From Oscillibacter sp. 1-3 (lineage in GTDB: Bacteria; Bacillota; Clostridia; Oscillospirales; Oscillospiraceae): 64,000 nucleotides of DNA. The translations under genes and the position numbers were made by a program. Shown in pieces: positions 17,392-26,495 of the stretch (positions within the stretch are counted from its first letter, which is position 1; each line of letters starts with the position of its first letter). The notes beneath the pieces were generated by a model. The model was not told the DNA's origin, did not search any database, and worked only from the letters and a program-made list of their open reading frames with translations. Where the stretch lies: assembly GCF_000403435.2 (NCBI RefSeq), contig NZ_KE159708.1, forward strand, positions 1 to 64,000, read 5' to 3'.

Positions 17392-20300
17392 TCAAAGCTC
17401 CCTTTCCGCGCTCTTTTTCGGCGCTGTCTTTTTGCTTTCCTGCTTCGGCTGCTGGTGGAGCTGTTCCACCACCGATTTCCGCTTGTCCCGTTCCTCCCGG
17501 TGGACCGCATCCGCCAAATCCATCAGGGAGATCGGCTGGCCGCTTCTGGCCTGCTGTTCCAGCTGGGCTACGGTCGGCTCTTTGGGGCCGTTGTTGATGA
17601 TCCCGTCAATCATGCCGTAATCGTCCTCCATAGACATTTCCGCATTTTTCAGCGGGTTGTCCGGCAGGAATCCGGGAATCTCAGTAAAACCAACGCTGTC
17701 GCAGTAATGGCAGGATACCATGCCATCCCGTTTAACAGCAACAATGTCGCTGACACTCATGGAGGGGCTGTGAAAATCCACAGGCTTTTGCAGATTGAAC
17801 TGCTCATATAGTTTTTCCAGCTGCTCCATTTTAGTGCCGGAGCCGCCCAGCGGGGCGGTGTAGATCAGGTCATAATTGCCCCGGTCCACGGGGATGTCAT
17901 GGGATTTTAGCCAATCCAGATTCATAAACCGCACATTCTGCGGGTCCTCCCGGCTGACCTGATAAATGGCGAAGCAGTCCCCCTCATGGGAAAGAAACGC
18001 CTGCTCCCGTTCCTGCTGGCGGTTCAGCCGTTCCTGCACCAGTGCGTCAAAGGCTGGGCTTTCCTCCCATTCCTCGCGGGAAAGGGCGAACACCGTACCG
18101 GGCAGCTGGGATTCAAATTCCTCCCGGTCAAAGAGCATTTCCGCGCCGCCCCCGTCCACCACCGCGTACACCGTCAAATCCTGCTCAAACAGTTCCAGCG
18201 CCCGCTCTTTGGAGAGGGGCAGCAAGTCCCCGTCCTGATAGCCGCAGTTTTTCAGATCGTCCTCCCGCAGCAAAGGGTCCGGCATCGGGTATTCATCCAG
18301 CGCCTGCTCCGGCGCGTCGGGCAGCTGGGCGGCTTCTGCGGCATGGCCGATGGAATCCAGCGCCCGCAGGTTTTGGCTGGCGGGCAAAAGGGCGTATTCC
18401 CGTTCCTGTTCGGCGGTCAGCGGCTGGGGGTAGTCGATACAGCCAAAGGCAGTGATGGAATCCTGTTCCACCTTTACCGGCGCGGCCAGTTCAGTGATGG
18501 TTTTCCCGTCCATCAAAGGATAGGTTCCCACATTCAGAGATTCCTGGGTAATGTAATAGCGGAACATGGAGGGGTCCTGCTCCGGCAGTTCGGCGGGGAT
18601 TTTCCAGGAGGGTTCCGGTTCAGGGGAAACCTCTTGATTCTCCGTATCGGCCTGCGGGTTTTCCGGCTGCATGGTTTCTTTTCCGGCGTCCTGCTCCGGC
18701 CCGGATTCCAGATCAATGCCGCGCTCCTTGCAGACCTCCTGAAAATGGCGGTCAATATCGGCAATCAGAGTACCGGCGGTCTTGTTGATGGTTTCCAGGC
18801 TGGCCCGCAGTTCCTTCAGCTCCTTGCCCTGGCTCCAGTTCGCAATGTACCCAAAGCTGTTTGCGCCGGTCTGAATCCCAAAATATTGGCAGACCGCGTA
18901 AGAGATGCTCTCGGCCTCCACCTCCTCGGTGCGCCGGTCCTTTTTATGGTCCTGCAAAAACCGCTGGGCGGTCTTTTCGCCGCCGTTAAAGTCCAGGCCG
19001 GATTCATCGGTCAGAGGGAGATACCCTTGCTCCGGCAGTTCCAGCGGCTTTGCGGTTATGACGGAACCGGCGTGGTTGACGATAACCTGTTCCTCTACGG
19101 CAACCGGCGCGCCGGGGTCATCATCGGAACCGCGCAGGTCATAACAAAACAGTCCGTCCGGCAGATCGTCTGGGGCAATCCGGTCATTGGAGAACAGGGC
19201 TGGCTGTCCAAACAGCTCCACTTCCTGATACAAGGGCGCGTCCGGGTTGTCCGGCACATCAAAATTGTGCAGCTTGCTGTGGGCGATCTCATGGACAGCG
19301 GCGGAAACCGTCTGCACCTCGCTCATGCCCTGGCGGATGGCGATGCGCTGCTCAATGGAAGAAAAATATCCGTCCGTATCTGCGTCCATTTCCTCAAACG
19401 CAAGGGGAACCGGGGCGGAGCGTTTCAGCGCCTCCATAAACGCCTCAAAGTGCCGGACATTCCCGAACAGGTCCGCCGCCAGGGAGGGCAGGGGCTTTCC
19501 GTCCGTCTGGCTCACATCAAAGACCTTGACCGGACGGAACAGCGGGATTTCCACCTCTTTTTCCTCCATGACCACCCTGCCGTTTGCGTCCAGCACCGGT
19601 GCATGGGTGTCCGGGTCCAGCTTCTGTTCCTCGATTTTCTTCTTATAGGGGGTGGGCGCGATGATGGTGATGCCGCGCTCGCCCTTCTTCACATGGCGCT
19701 CAAACTGGTTCTTCCACTTGTTATAGCCAGCCACAAGGGTCGCGTCCGGCTTCTGCATATAGATCAGCATGGTATTATTGACCGAGTAGCGGTGGAACCG
19801 GGACATCACCGACAGATAGCGCATATACTTTTCGCTCTCAAACAGTTCCTTGATGTTCTGCTCAATGCCCTCGGTGATTTCCCGCAATCGCTCCCGGTTG
19901 GTGGGTTTCTCTGCCATTTCCTTGTTTCTCCTTTCCAAATCCATGATTTTTGTTAGGTGTTCTGCAATCCATGTTTTTTGTTCCTCTCTGCCATCCTCCA
20001 TCAGAAAGTCCAGAAGATACTCCACATAGTCCTTTTGGTGCAGCGCCTCCACAAAAAGGGGGTGCGGCTCATCCTCTGGGGTCAGGGGCGCAAGGCCGGT
20101 TTCCCAGCCCCGCAGCAGATGGGCGTAGTCTGCCAGCGCGCGGAAACACCGCTGCTTTGATTCCCGGAACTTCTGCGCTTCTGACTTTTGACGGACATAG
20201 GTTTTCTTCGGGGGCGCCTGGCTGTCATAGAGCAGGCCAAAATCCTGGGCCAGTTTTTCCGCCGCCTCTTTGGGGGAGAGGTTATAAAGTCTGGCGGCAA

Positions 20301-20490
20301 AGTCGATCACATCACCGTCCGCCCCGCAGCCGAAACAGTGAAAGCGGCGGTCTAATTTCAGGCTGGGCGTCCTGTCATCGTGGAAAGGACAGCAGGCCAT
20401 GCCGTTCCGCTTTACCTCGATTCCATAGTGTTCCGCCGCTTCTCTGGTACTGATGGACTGCTTTACCGTTTCAAAGACATTCCCGCCCAT
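17392..20490 (-). CDS. CHC2 zinc-finger / LtrC (ArdC-like metallopeptidase) / YodL / DUF4316 fusion
   Basis: A 1032-residue protein. Residues 1-100 form a primase-type CHC2 zinc finger (ACCPFHDDRTPSL, HCFGCGADGDVIDF). From residue 192 (MAEKPTNRERL) follows an ArdC/LtrC-like domain (RYSVNNTMLIYMQKPDA) with a zincin motif HEIAHSKLH near 400; a YodL domain (EGDCFAIYQVSR) near 845 and DUF4316 (NPLKNAEMSMEDDYGM) near 945 follow; the tail is basic. In related elements the primase-like and LtrC parts can be separate genes. Here they share one frame, and a full ribosome site remains at the join (see 19915-19936), so two products are possible. Probable role: priming and anti-restriction in the recipient. 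Confidence 0.85.
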   Translation of the reverse strand: MGGNVFETVKQSISTREAAEHYGIEVKRNGMACCPFHDDRTPSLKLDRRFHCFGCGADGDVIDFAARLYNLSPKEAAEKLAQDFGLLYDSQAPPKKTYVRQKSEAQKFRESKQRCFRALADYAHLLRGWETGLAPLTPEDEPHPLFVEALHQKDYVEYLLDFLMEDGREEQKTWIAEHLTKIMDLERRNKEMAEKPTNRERLREITEGIEQNIKELFESEKYMRYLSVMSRFHRYSVNNTMLIYMQKPDATLVAGYNKWKNQFERHVKKGERGITIIAPTPYKKKIEEQKLDPDTHAPVLDANGRVVMEEKEVEIPLFRPVKVFDVSQTDGKPLPSLAADLFGNVRHFEAFMEALKRSAPVPLAFEEMDADTDGYFSSIEQRIAIRQGMSEVQTVSAAVHEIAHSKLHNFDVPDNPDAPLYQEVELFGQPALFSNDRIAPDDLPDGLFCYDLRGSDDDPGAPVAVEEQVIVNHAGSVITAKPLELPEQGYLPLTDESGLDFNGGEKTAQRFLQDHKKDRRTEEVEAESISYAVCQYFGIQTGANSFGYIANWSQGKELKELRASLETINKTAGTLIADIDRHFQEVCKERGIDLESGPEQDAGKETMQPENPQADTENQEVSPEPEPSWKIPAELPEQDPSMFRYYITQESLNVGTYPLMDGKTITELAAPVKVEQDSITAFGCIDYPQPLTAEQEREYALLPASQNLRALDSIGHAAEAAQLPDAPEQALDEYPMPDPLLREDDLKNCGYQDGDLLPLSKERALELFEQDLTVYAVVDGGGAEMLFDREEFESQLPGTVFALSREEWEESPAFDALVQERLNRQQEREQAFLSHEGDCFAIYQVSREDPQNVRFMNLDWLKSHDIPVDRGNYDLIYTAPLGGSGTKMEQLEKLYEQFNLQKPVDFHSPSMSVSDIVAVKRDGMVSCHYCDSVGFTEIPGFLPDNPLKNAEMSMEDDYGMIDGIINNGPKEPTVAQLEQQARSGQPISLMDLADAVHREERDKRKSVVEQLHQQPKQESKKTAPKKSAEREL
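19915..19936 (-). promoter_or_regulatory. Internal ribosome site and ATG in the CHC2-LtrC fusion
   Basis: GGAAAGGAG at 19928-19936 lies 10 bases before ATG 19917, in the frame of the fusion protein. Initiation here would give an 841-residue LtrC-YodL-DUF4316 protein without the zinc finger. Confidence 0.6.
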
Positions 20491-20492
20491 GC

Positions 20493-20774
20493 TTATTGAC
20501 CGGAGGAGGATTTCAACGGCGGCTTATAGCCTGCGGCCCTGGCCCGCTCACTGGCGGCTTTGCGCCGCTTTTCGCTGTACGGCTCCCGGACCGATACACA
20601 GCGTTTGGGGACAATGAAGTTGTGGGCGTCCTTCTTGATGATCTGCTCCGGGTATTTTTCCGCCAGCTGCTCCAGCTTCTTCATCAGCTTGGGGTCATGG
20701 GTATAGACCTCTGCCGCAGACTCGGCCTGGTTATAAAGGAGAACCGTTTCCTGTTCCAGCAGCGACAGCTTCAT
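20493..20774 (-). CDS. Conserved hypothetical protein of CTn-type elements
   Basis: A 93-residue basic protein (MKLSLLEQETVLLYNQ; central DPKLMKKLEQLAEKYPEQI; basic end EPYSEKRRKAASERARAAG). ATG 20774 overlaps the topB stop as TGATG and follows AGGAGG by 6 bases; an in-frame GTG one codon earlier is less likely. The basic tail suggests nucleic-acid binding. It sits between topB and the primase-like gene in these elements. No domain recognised. Confidence 0.75.
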   Translation of the reverse strand: MKLSLLEQETVLLYNQAESAAEVYTHDPKLMKKLEQLAEKYPEQIIKKDAHNFIVPKRCVSVREPYSEKRRKAASERARAAGYKPPLKSSSGQ

Positions 20775-22873
20775 CACGAGCCTCCTTTCCGCTGGCCAAA
20801 GTCCAGCTTGAAGTTCACATACTCGCCGGTATCCTCCAAAAGCACATCCGCGTCATAGGTTTTTCCGGTTTTTTCCGAGTAGCAGCCGGTGAGCCTTGCC
20901 CGCCCGTCTTTTAAGAGGGCCGCGACAATGGCCTTGGTGGGCTGTTTCTTCTTGGCGCTCCACCACTTGCTGTCTTTCCAGATGGCAAATCTGCAAGTTT
21001 CACTTTGGCAGAAAAATCCCTTTTGCGATTCTGTAACCTCACCGCCGCACCGGGGGCATCTGCCTACTGCTTCGCGGGGCGGGGAGAACAGGTACTCGGT
21101 CCCCTTAACCACCTGATAGGTTGCCGCCAGCTCCCGCAGCATGGCGTAAATCCCGGACAGAAACTCCTCCGGGGAAAGCTCGCCGCGCTCAATCTCGCCC
21201 AGCCGGTACTCCCACTCGGCGGTGAGCAGCGGGGATTGCAGCTGCTCCGGCAGAACCGTAATGAGGGAACGCGCGTCGCGGGAGGGCATCAGCTGGACCG
21301 TCTTTTTGCTCTTTTTCCGTTCCAGAAAACCGGTGGAGGCCAGCTTTTCCAGAATCCCGGCGCGGGTGGCAGGCGTACCCAATCCCTTGCGCTCGGCGGT
21401 ATCCGGCATATCTTCTTTACCGGCGTTCTCCATAGCCGACAGCAGAGTATCTTCGGTGAAATGCTTTGGCGGGCTGGTTTTCCCCTCCTTGACGGAGGCA
21501 TTGGAAACGGACAAAGATTGTCCCTCGGAGAGTTCCGGCAGTGTCTTTTCCTCTGGTCTTTCCTCCGGCTCCGGGGCATTTTTCAGACCGGCGTGATAAG
21601 CGGAATCCAGCCTGCGCCAGCCGGGGCGCTGAATGGTTTTCCCTTTTGCGGCAAACTCCTGACCGGCGCAGACCAGCGTGGCGGCGGTTTCCTCGTAGAG
21701 ATGGGGTTCCGCCACCGCGCACAGCAGCCTTGCGGCCACCAGCTCCAACACCGCTTTTTCCCCCACAGGGAGGGCAGACAAATCCGCATCCCGAAGATTG
21801 CGGGTGGGGATCACCGCATGGTGGTCGGTCACTTTCTTATCGTTGATGACCGCCTCCGGGTTGCAGGTAATGCCGATCCCCTTTCGGAACGGCATGGCAT
21901 TGGCGGTGAGGTTGACCAGCACCGGCAGGCCCTCCGCCATATCCGAGGTCAGATACCGGCTGTCCGTCCGGGGATAAGTACACAACTTTTTCTCATAGAG
22001 GTTTTGCAGATAATCAAGCGTTTGCTGGGCGGTAAACCCCAGCAGGCGGTTGGCGTCCCGCTGTAAGGTGGTCAGGTCATAAAGGGCGGGCGGCTTTTCG
22101 GACTTCTCTTTCCGCTGCGCCTGCTTCACCACCGCAGAACCGCCCCGGCAGGCGGTTTGCAGCTCTTTCGCGGCGGTTTTGTCTTTCATCCGCGCCCCCA
22201 CAGCGGTAAATCCGGGCAGTTCCAGCGCCACCGTATAGAACGGCTCCGGCTGGAAGGCTTCAATCTCTGCTTCCCGCTGGACGATAAGGGCCAGTGTAGG
22301 GGACATAACCCGCCCGATGTTGAGGGTCCGGCGGTACAGCACCGAAAACAGCCGGGTAGCGTTGATGCCCACCAGCCAGTCGGCTTTGGCGCGGCAGAGC
22401 GCCGCCTGATGCAGACCGTCATAGTCCGCGCCGGGGCGGAGGTTTTCAAAGCCCTCCCGGATTGCCGAATCCTCCATGCTGGAAATCCAGAGCCGCTTCA
22501 TGGGCTTTTTGCAGCCCGTCAGCTCATAGACGTTGCGGAAAATCAGTTCGCCCTCCCGTCCCGCGTCACAGGCGTTTACCACCTCCGTCACATCCGGGGC
22601 GCACAGCAGCTTTTTGAGAATATCAAACTGTTTCTTCTTGTCCTGGCCCACGCTCATTTTCCAGTCCGAGGGCAGGATCGGCAGATCGTCATAGCGCCAC
22701 TTGGCGTACTTGGGGTCATAGCTGTCCGCATCGGCAAGCCCGGCCAGATGCCCCACGCACCAGCTGACCCGCCAGCCGTTCCCTTCCAGATACCCGTCCT
22801 TGCGGGCATTGGCTCCGATCACAGCAGCCAGGCTTTGGGCCACCGACGGTTTTTCAGCAATCACAAGGCGCAT
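20774..22873 (-). CDS. topB: DNA topoisomerase III
   Basis: Type IA topoisomerase, 699 residues: TOPRIM domain from MRLVIAEKPSVAQSLA with NACDAGREGELIFR; the active-site tyrosine in CTYPRTDSRYLT; the region GLGTPATRAGILEKL; and a C-terminal zinc ribbon GRCPRCGGEV. I chose ATG 22873 because GGGAGG lies 9 bases upstream and family proteins begin this way. The start overlaps the previous gene by 20 bases. In conjugative elements of this family TopB is thought to relieve supercoils or separate strands during transfer. Confidence 0.95.
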   Translation of the reverse strand: MRLVIAEKPSVAQSLAAVIGANARKDGYLEGNGWRVSWCVGHLAGLADADSYDPKYAKWRYDDLPILPSDWKMSVGQDKKKQFDILKKLLCAPDVTEVVNACDAGREGELIFRNVYELTGCKKPMKRLWISSMEDSAIREGFENLRPGADYDGLHQAALCRAKADWLVGINATRLFSVLYRRTLNIGRVMSPTLALIVQREAEIEAFQPEPFYTVALELPGFTAVGARMKDKTAAKELQTACRGGSAVVKQAQRKEKSEKPPALYDLTTLQRDANRLLGFTAQQTLDYLQNLYEKKLCTYPRTDSRYLTSDMAEGLPVLVNLTANAMPFRKGIGITCNPEAVINDKKVTDHHAVIPTRNLRDADLSALPVGEKAVLELVAARLLCAVAEPHLYEETAATLVCAGQEFAAKGKTIQRPGWRRLDSAYHAGLKNAPEPEERPEEKTLPELSEGQSLSVSNASVKEGKTSPPKHFTEDTLLSAMENAGKEDMPDTAERKGLGTPATRAGILEKLASTGFLERKKSKKTVQLMPSRDARSLITVLPEQLQSPLLTAEWEYRLGEIERGELSPEEFLSGIYAMLRELAATYQVVKGTEYLFSPPREAVGRCPRCGGEVTESQKGFFCQSETCRFAIWKDSKWWSAKKKQPTKAIVAALLKDGRARLTGCYSEKTGKTYDADVLLEDTGEYVNFKLDFGQRKGGS

Positions 22874-23552
22874 AATCTTCATCCTCCCATTCTTCCCGCA
22901 TAGATGTACGCAGCTTTTCCTCAATGCTGTTGTCCTCTGTCAGCATCAGGTCATAGCCGAACCGGTAATCATATCGGTACAGTTTTCCTACCAGATCATT
23001 GATGAGGATACGGCAGGCCAGAATGACACGTTTTTTATCCACCTGCATCAGCTGGTAGCGTTGATAATCGCTGTAATAGGACTCCTGCCGGTGCGCGCGG
23101 CTGTTGGCGTCCTCCAGCAGCCAGTCCACCGGGTCCTGGCAGCCTTCCTCTTTTTCCCCCTCCATATATTTCAGCAGTTCCATCACCATCGGAAAGCTCT
23201 GCTCGTCCATGCGGGCTTCTTCTTTCAGATAGCCGATCAGGGCGCATAAAAGCAGGCGGGCCGCTGTCTGTTCCCGTTCCGTTAAAGCCTCCATCGTCTT
23301 TGCGGCGTCCGGCAGAAGCCTTTCCCCTACAAAAGTTTCCACATCGCCGGAGTACAGCTGGCGGATGGAATCTATGGACAGCGGGGCAGTTGTGTCGCCA
23401 TCCATAGAAAAGTCATAGAAGTCATCGCTCTGTGCAGGCTTTTTCCGAAGTTTGCGTATCAGGGCAGAAACAATGTCGCCGCCCAGATACACCGCCAGAC
23501 AGCACAGGTCAAAAACAGCGATGATTTTGATAAATAAAATAAGATACTTCAT
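22854..23552 (-). CDS. Membrane-anchored protein resembling the VirD4 alpha-domain
   Basis: A 232-residue protein: one N-terminal membrane helix (about 4-25), a basic stretch, then a mainly helical body. Residues about 100-180 (LLLCALIGYLKEEA, FPMVMELLKYMEG, DPVDWLLED, YQRYQLMQVDKK) resemble by eye the segment of VirD4 in this window that reads LLYCALIGYIHYEA, FSTLIEFINAME, NPVDLMFDA, YKKYKLAAGKT. There is no Walker motif. It may bind VirD4 or its substrates, or be a derived fragment. It lies between topB and the Cys-rich gene. Confidence 0.7.
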   Translation of the reverse strand: MKYLILFIKIIAVFDLCCLAVYLGGDIVSALIRKLRKKPAQSDDFYDFSMDGDTTAPLSIDSIRQLYSGDVETFVGERLLPDAAKTMEALTEREQTAARLLLCALIGYLKEEARMDEQSFPMVMELLKYMEGEKEEGCQDPVDWLLEDANSRAHRQESYYSDYQRYQLMQVDKKRVILACRILINDLVGKLYRYDYRFGYDLMLTEDNSIEEKLRTSMREEWEDEDYAPCDC

Positions 23553-23743
23553 TTCCGATCTCTCCTTTCTTTCAGCTGCTTTTCCAGTTCCCGGTGGCAG
23601 AATCCCACACAGGGCCTCCCGTAGTTGCCGCAGCCATAGCAGGGGTGGCTTTTGGGTAAAGAAGGAGGGCGGGAAGTTTTCTTCCTGCCCTCCGGTTTCT
23701 GTGTCATCATGCGCTCAAAGGGGCTGTCGGTGAAGCGGGTCAT
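23549..23743 (-). CDS. Small cysteine-rich protein of CTn-type elements
   Basis: A 64-residue protein with a likely metal-binding or disulphide motif HPCYGCGNYGRPCVGFC (residues about 33-49) and basic ends. It overlaps both neighbours by 4 bases, so it belongs to a tight translational chain from the CD1107-like gene to the VirD4-like fragment. I do not know its function. Confidence 0.75.
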   Translation of the reverse strand: MTRFTDSPFERMMTQKPEGRKKTSRPPSLPKSHPCYGCGNYGRPCVGFCHRELEKQLKERRDRK

Positions 23744-24462
23744 TCCGGTTCTTCCTCACTTTCCTCCGGTTCCTCCTCCGCGCCCTCCTCGGATTCCCAC
23801 AGCTCATCTTCCTCATCGCCGTAGTCGTAATCGTCCAGATTGTCCGGGCCTTTGGTTTTCGGCTTGTTCTTTATAAACTTGAAGTAGTAGAGCGCGCCCC
23901 CGCCGCCTAACAGGGCCACAACCAAAAGCAGGACAGCCGGATTCATGCCGGACTTTTTCTCCGGTTCCGGCTCCATTGCAGGCGGCTCCTCCGGTTCCGC
24001 CGCCTTGCCGGTGCAGCTTGTCATGGTAAAGGCGCAGACCGGGCAGTTCCGGTTGATTGCGCCTGTCTGACATTTCTCGGTGCAGCTACAAACAGCGGGA
24101 GGCTCCTCGCTGTCCCCGTCCTCCATCAGCGCCATCAGGTCGGCTTCGTCTACCTGGTTGAGAAAATGGACGGTGTTTTCTCCCTCGTCATCCCGGTCCA
24201 CCAGGATGTAAAAGTAGTTGCCGTTTTTGGTGGTAACGGTAATCAGCTGCTTGTTCCCGCCGTAATCGTCCACCAGGGTGGCGTTGCCATCCGGGGTGAG
24301 GGGAGGCGTTTCCTCCGGCTGCTCCACCTGTACGTTGGAATCGTTGGTTTCATCAGCCGGTTCCCCGCCGCCGCCCGCATAGGCAGGGACAGAAAAACCG
24401 CCCATGAGGACCAGGGCGGTGCAAAATGCGGCCAGTGTCCGCAATAACTGTTTAGATTTCAT
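23740..24462 (-). CDS. CD1107/DUF4366-type surface protein
   Basis: A 240-residue secreted membrane protein: signal peptide at 1-29 (LVLMGGFSVPAYA), an extracellular acidic domain of about 130 residues with a Cys cluster (CSCTEKCQTG, CPVCAFTMTSC), one membrane helix near 175-195 (LLLVVALLGGGGALYYF) and a highly acidic cytoplasmic tail. This is the CD1107 family of mobile-element proteins. The topology suggests part of the conjugation machinery or a surface contact protein. Its start overlaps the DUF4315 gene by 11 bases. Confidence 0.88.
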   Translation of the reverse strand: MKSKQLLRTLAAFCTALVLMGGFSVPAYAGGGGEPADETNDSNVQVEQPEETPPLTPDGNATLVDDYGGNKQLITVTTKNGNYFYILVDRDDEGENTVHFLNQVDEADLMALMEDGDSEEPPAVCSCTEKCQTGAINRNCPVCAFTMTSCTGKAAEPEEPPAMEPEPEKKSGMNPAVLLLVVALLGGGGALYYFKFIKNKPKTKGPDNLDDYDYGDEEDELWESEEGAEEEPEESEEEPE

Positions 24463-24709
24463 CGTGATTTTCCTCCTTTTCCTGGGTATCGGGTGCAGGC
24501 GTTCCCACGCCGGGAATCCCGCCGCCGGACAGCAGCGCGTTCAGCTCCTGCGGGGTCATGCGGACCGCCCGCACCAGCTGGACGATTTGCAGGTTCTCCG
24601 CCTCGGTTTTCTGCGCCTCCAATTCCCGCAGCTTGTTCTGGTATTCCGCCAGCTTTTCGCGGGTCTTTGCGATCTCCCGGTCAATCCGGTCGATTTTGTT
24701 CGTTGCCAT
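24452..24709 (-). CDS. DUF4315 protein
   Basis: An 85-residue protein: an N-terminal coiled coil (KIDRIDREIAKTREKL to ELEAQKTEAEN) followed by a short globular end LVRAVRMTPQELNALL and an acidic tail. This is the DUF4315 family, always beside the CD1107 and CD1108 genes in such elements. Function unknown; the coiled coil suggests a structural partner in the transfer channel. Confidence 0.88.
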   Translation of the reverse strand: MATNKIDRIDREIAKTREKLAEYQNKLRELEAQKTEAENLQIVQLVRAVRMTPQELNALLSGGGIPGVGTPAPDTQEKEENHDEI

Positions 24710-24734
24710 CTGTAAACACTCCTTCCCATATGGT

Positions 24735-26495
24735 TTAGTTCCAGTTCATCAGGCCGTAGCCCTTGATACACTGGTAATTCAGGTCATAGCTTTTGATTTT
24801 GCAGGCATCGCCGGAATTGCCCTCCACCGTATAGACCCGGCTCCCGTCTGTGCCGATCACAATGCCGACATGGTCGGCGGAACCGTCCAAATCCCAGTCA
24901 AAGAAAATGGCGTCGCCGGGGGCGATGTTGGCATATCCGCGCCCGCCCCATTGTCCATGCGACTGGAACCAGGGTACGCCCTGGGACTGGCAGCCCGCAA
25001 AGCGCGGTTCGCTTTTCCCGGCCTGGTTATAGCACCAGCTCACGAAGCAGGCGCACCATTCCACCCGGCTGTTAAAGCCGTACCAGCTCCAATACGGATA
25101 GCCGCCCACGTTTCCCACCTGACGCTTCGCCAGATCCACCAGTCCCGGATTGCCGGGGCGGGTCCCGTTTATAAACTCCACGCCGCTCAAATCTTCGGAA
25201 TTTCCCATATCCGGGGAACCGCCGCCAAACAGCAGCGGCTTGTTGCCCCTGGTGGCGATATAGACCTGGTACATCTCATATTCGTCCGGGGTGAGCAGCT
25301 CCGGCGCAAGGGCGGAAATCTGGGTGTTCACAAGCTCCACATGGAGGATGTAGTATTCATAGGGGACTTCCTCGCTGGTCGTTTCCCCGGTTTCCGGGTC
25401 GGTGCTGGTTTCGGTGCGGTAGCGGATTTCCACCTCCTCGGTCAGCGTCAGGACATATTGGAGGTCAAAGACCCGCTGTAACTGTGCCGCCGCGCTCTGG
25501 GGCGTGTATTCATGGAGCAGGGCGCTTAAATAAGCCGCCAGCTCATGGGGATTGTGGCCGATAGGGTCCAGATCGTACCGGTACTCGTCATAGCCTGGGT
25601 GCAGGCTCTCCATGTTGTCCAGTTCGGTTTGCAGTTGTGCCTCCTTTGCGGCATAGTCCGCTTCCGTCCCCAGCATATCCTCGTCTTTGGAGGGATAGGT
25701 GGAGCCGGACACCGCCGAGCCGACGCTCTGGGCCAGCATGGAGCAGGAGGACAGGGTATTCATCAGCAGGCAGACCAGCAGAAACAGCGCCAGCACGATC
25801 AGGAATCCCTTCTTGTGCCGCATGACAAACCGGCCCGCCTGTTCCGCTTTTTCTTTGACAGACTTTGCCGCCTTGCCGGTCTTGTGCGCGGTCTTGGTGG
25901 TATGGCCTGCGGCCTGTGCCGTATGCCCAGCCGTTTGACCGGCACGTTTGGCGGCGGCATATTCCTTTTTGATGGCCTGCTTTTGCTGCCAGCGGGAAAG
26001 GGGGTTGCTGGCAAGCTGGGGGTTCTCCGCCAGGGACTTTTGGTACAGGGCGTTGATGTTTGCTTTTTCCAGCTTTTGCTCCGCCTTTGCCGCTTCGCGG
26101 TAGGGTTTCAGTTTATGGCTGCGGTATCCCTCCCGCACCAGCCGCGCACTGACTTCAACAGCCTGCCCGGTCTTGTGCGCCCCTTCCACGCCCACATTGT
26201 CCTGTTCGGACTTGCGGATTTCCTTATGCGCCCCGGCAAGCAGCGCGTTGGCCGGAGCGCCCCGTACCGCATGGGACAGCTTGGAGGGCGGCTTTGCCTG
26301 TTCCTCAAAGGTCAGTTTCGTTGTTTTCTTTCCGGTATCGGGGTCAATAACGGTCTGCCGGACCTTCTTTTTGGGTATCCTGGCCTGCGCCTTGTCTGCC
26401 CGGACAGCTGCTTTCTGTGCGCGGCGGATCGGCTTTTCCAGCGCCGGGTCGGTCTGTTCCTCCCTCGTAAAGCGCAGGCGTGGCTCCTTAATCAA
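24735..26495 (-). CDS. CD1108-type cell-wall hydrolase with CHAP/NlpC-P60-like domain
   Basis: Membrane-anchored peptidoglycan hydrolase that should open the wall for the transfer channel. 586 residues: a long basic cytoplasmic region (1-215), a membrane helix near 222-245 (VLALFLLVCLLMN), an extracellular stalk, and a papain-like amidase at the C-terminus with the catalytic Cys in EWCACFVSWCYN and the His in SADHVGIVIG. Overlaps the next gene upstream by 8 bases. Equivalent in role to VirB1/Orf14 of Tn916. Confidence 0.88.
   Translation of the reverse strand: MIKEPRLRFTREEQTDPALEKPIRRAQKAAVRADKAQARIPKKKVRQTVIDPDTGKKTTKLTFEEQAKPPSKLSHAVRGAPANALLAGAHKEIRKSEQDNVGVEGAHKTGQAVEVSARLVREGYRSHKLKPYREAAKAEQKLEKANINALYQKSLAENPQLASNPLSRWQQKQAIKKEYAAAKRAGQTAGHTAQAAGHTTKTAHKTGKAAKSVKEKAEQAGRFVMRHKKGFLIVLALFLLVCLLMNTLSSCSMLAQSVGSAVSGSTYPSKDEDMLGTEADYAAKEAQLQTELDNMESLHPGYDEYRYDLDPIGHNPHELAAYLSALLHEYTPQSAAAQLQRVFDLQYVLTLTEEVEIRYRTETSTDPETGETTSEEVPYEYYILHVELVNTQISALAPELLTPDEYEMYQVYIATRGNKPLLFGGGSPDMGNSEDLSGVEFINGTRPGNPGLVDLAKRQVGNVGGYPYWSWYGFNSRVEWCACFVSWCYNQAGKSEPRFAGCQSQGVPWFQSHGQWGGRGYANIAPGDAIFFDWDLDGSADHVGIVIGTDGSRVYTVEGNSGDACKIKSYDLNYQCIKGYGLMNWN

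Noticed and set aside
17986..19956. 656-codon plus-strand frame
   Set aside because: Mirror of the CHC2-LtrC gene, rich in Gly, His, Gln and Arg; no motif.
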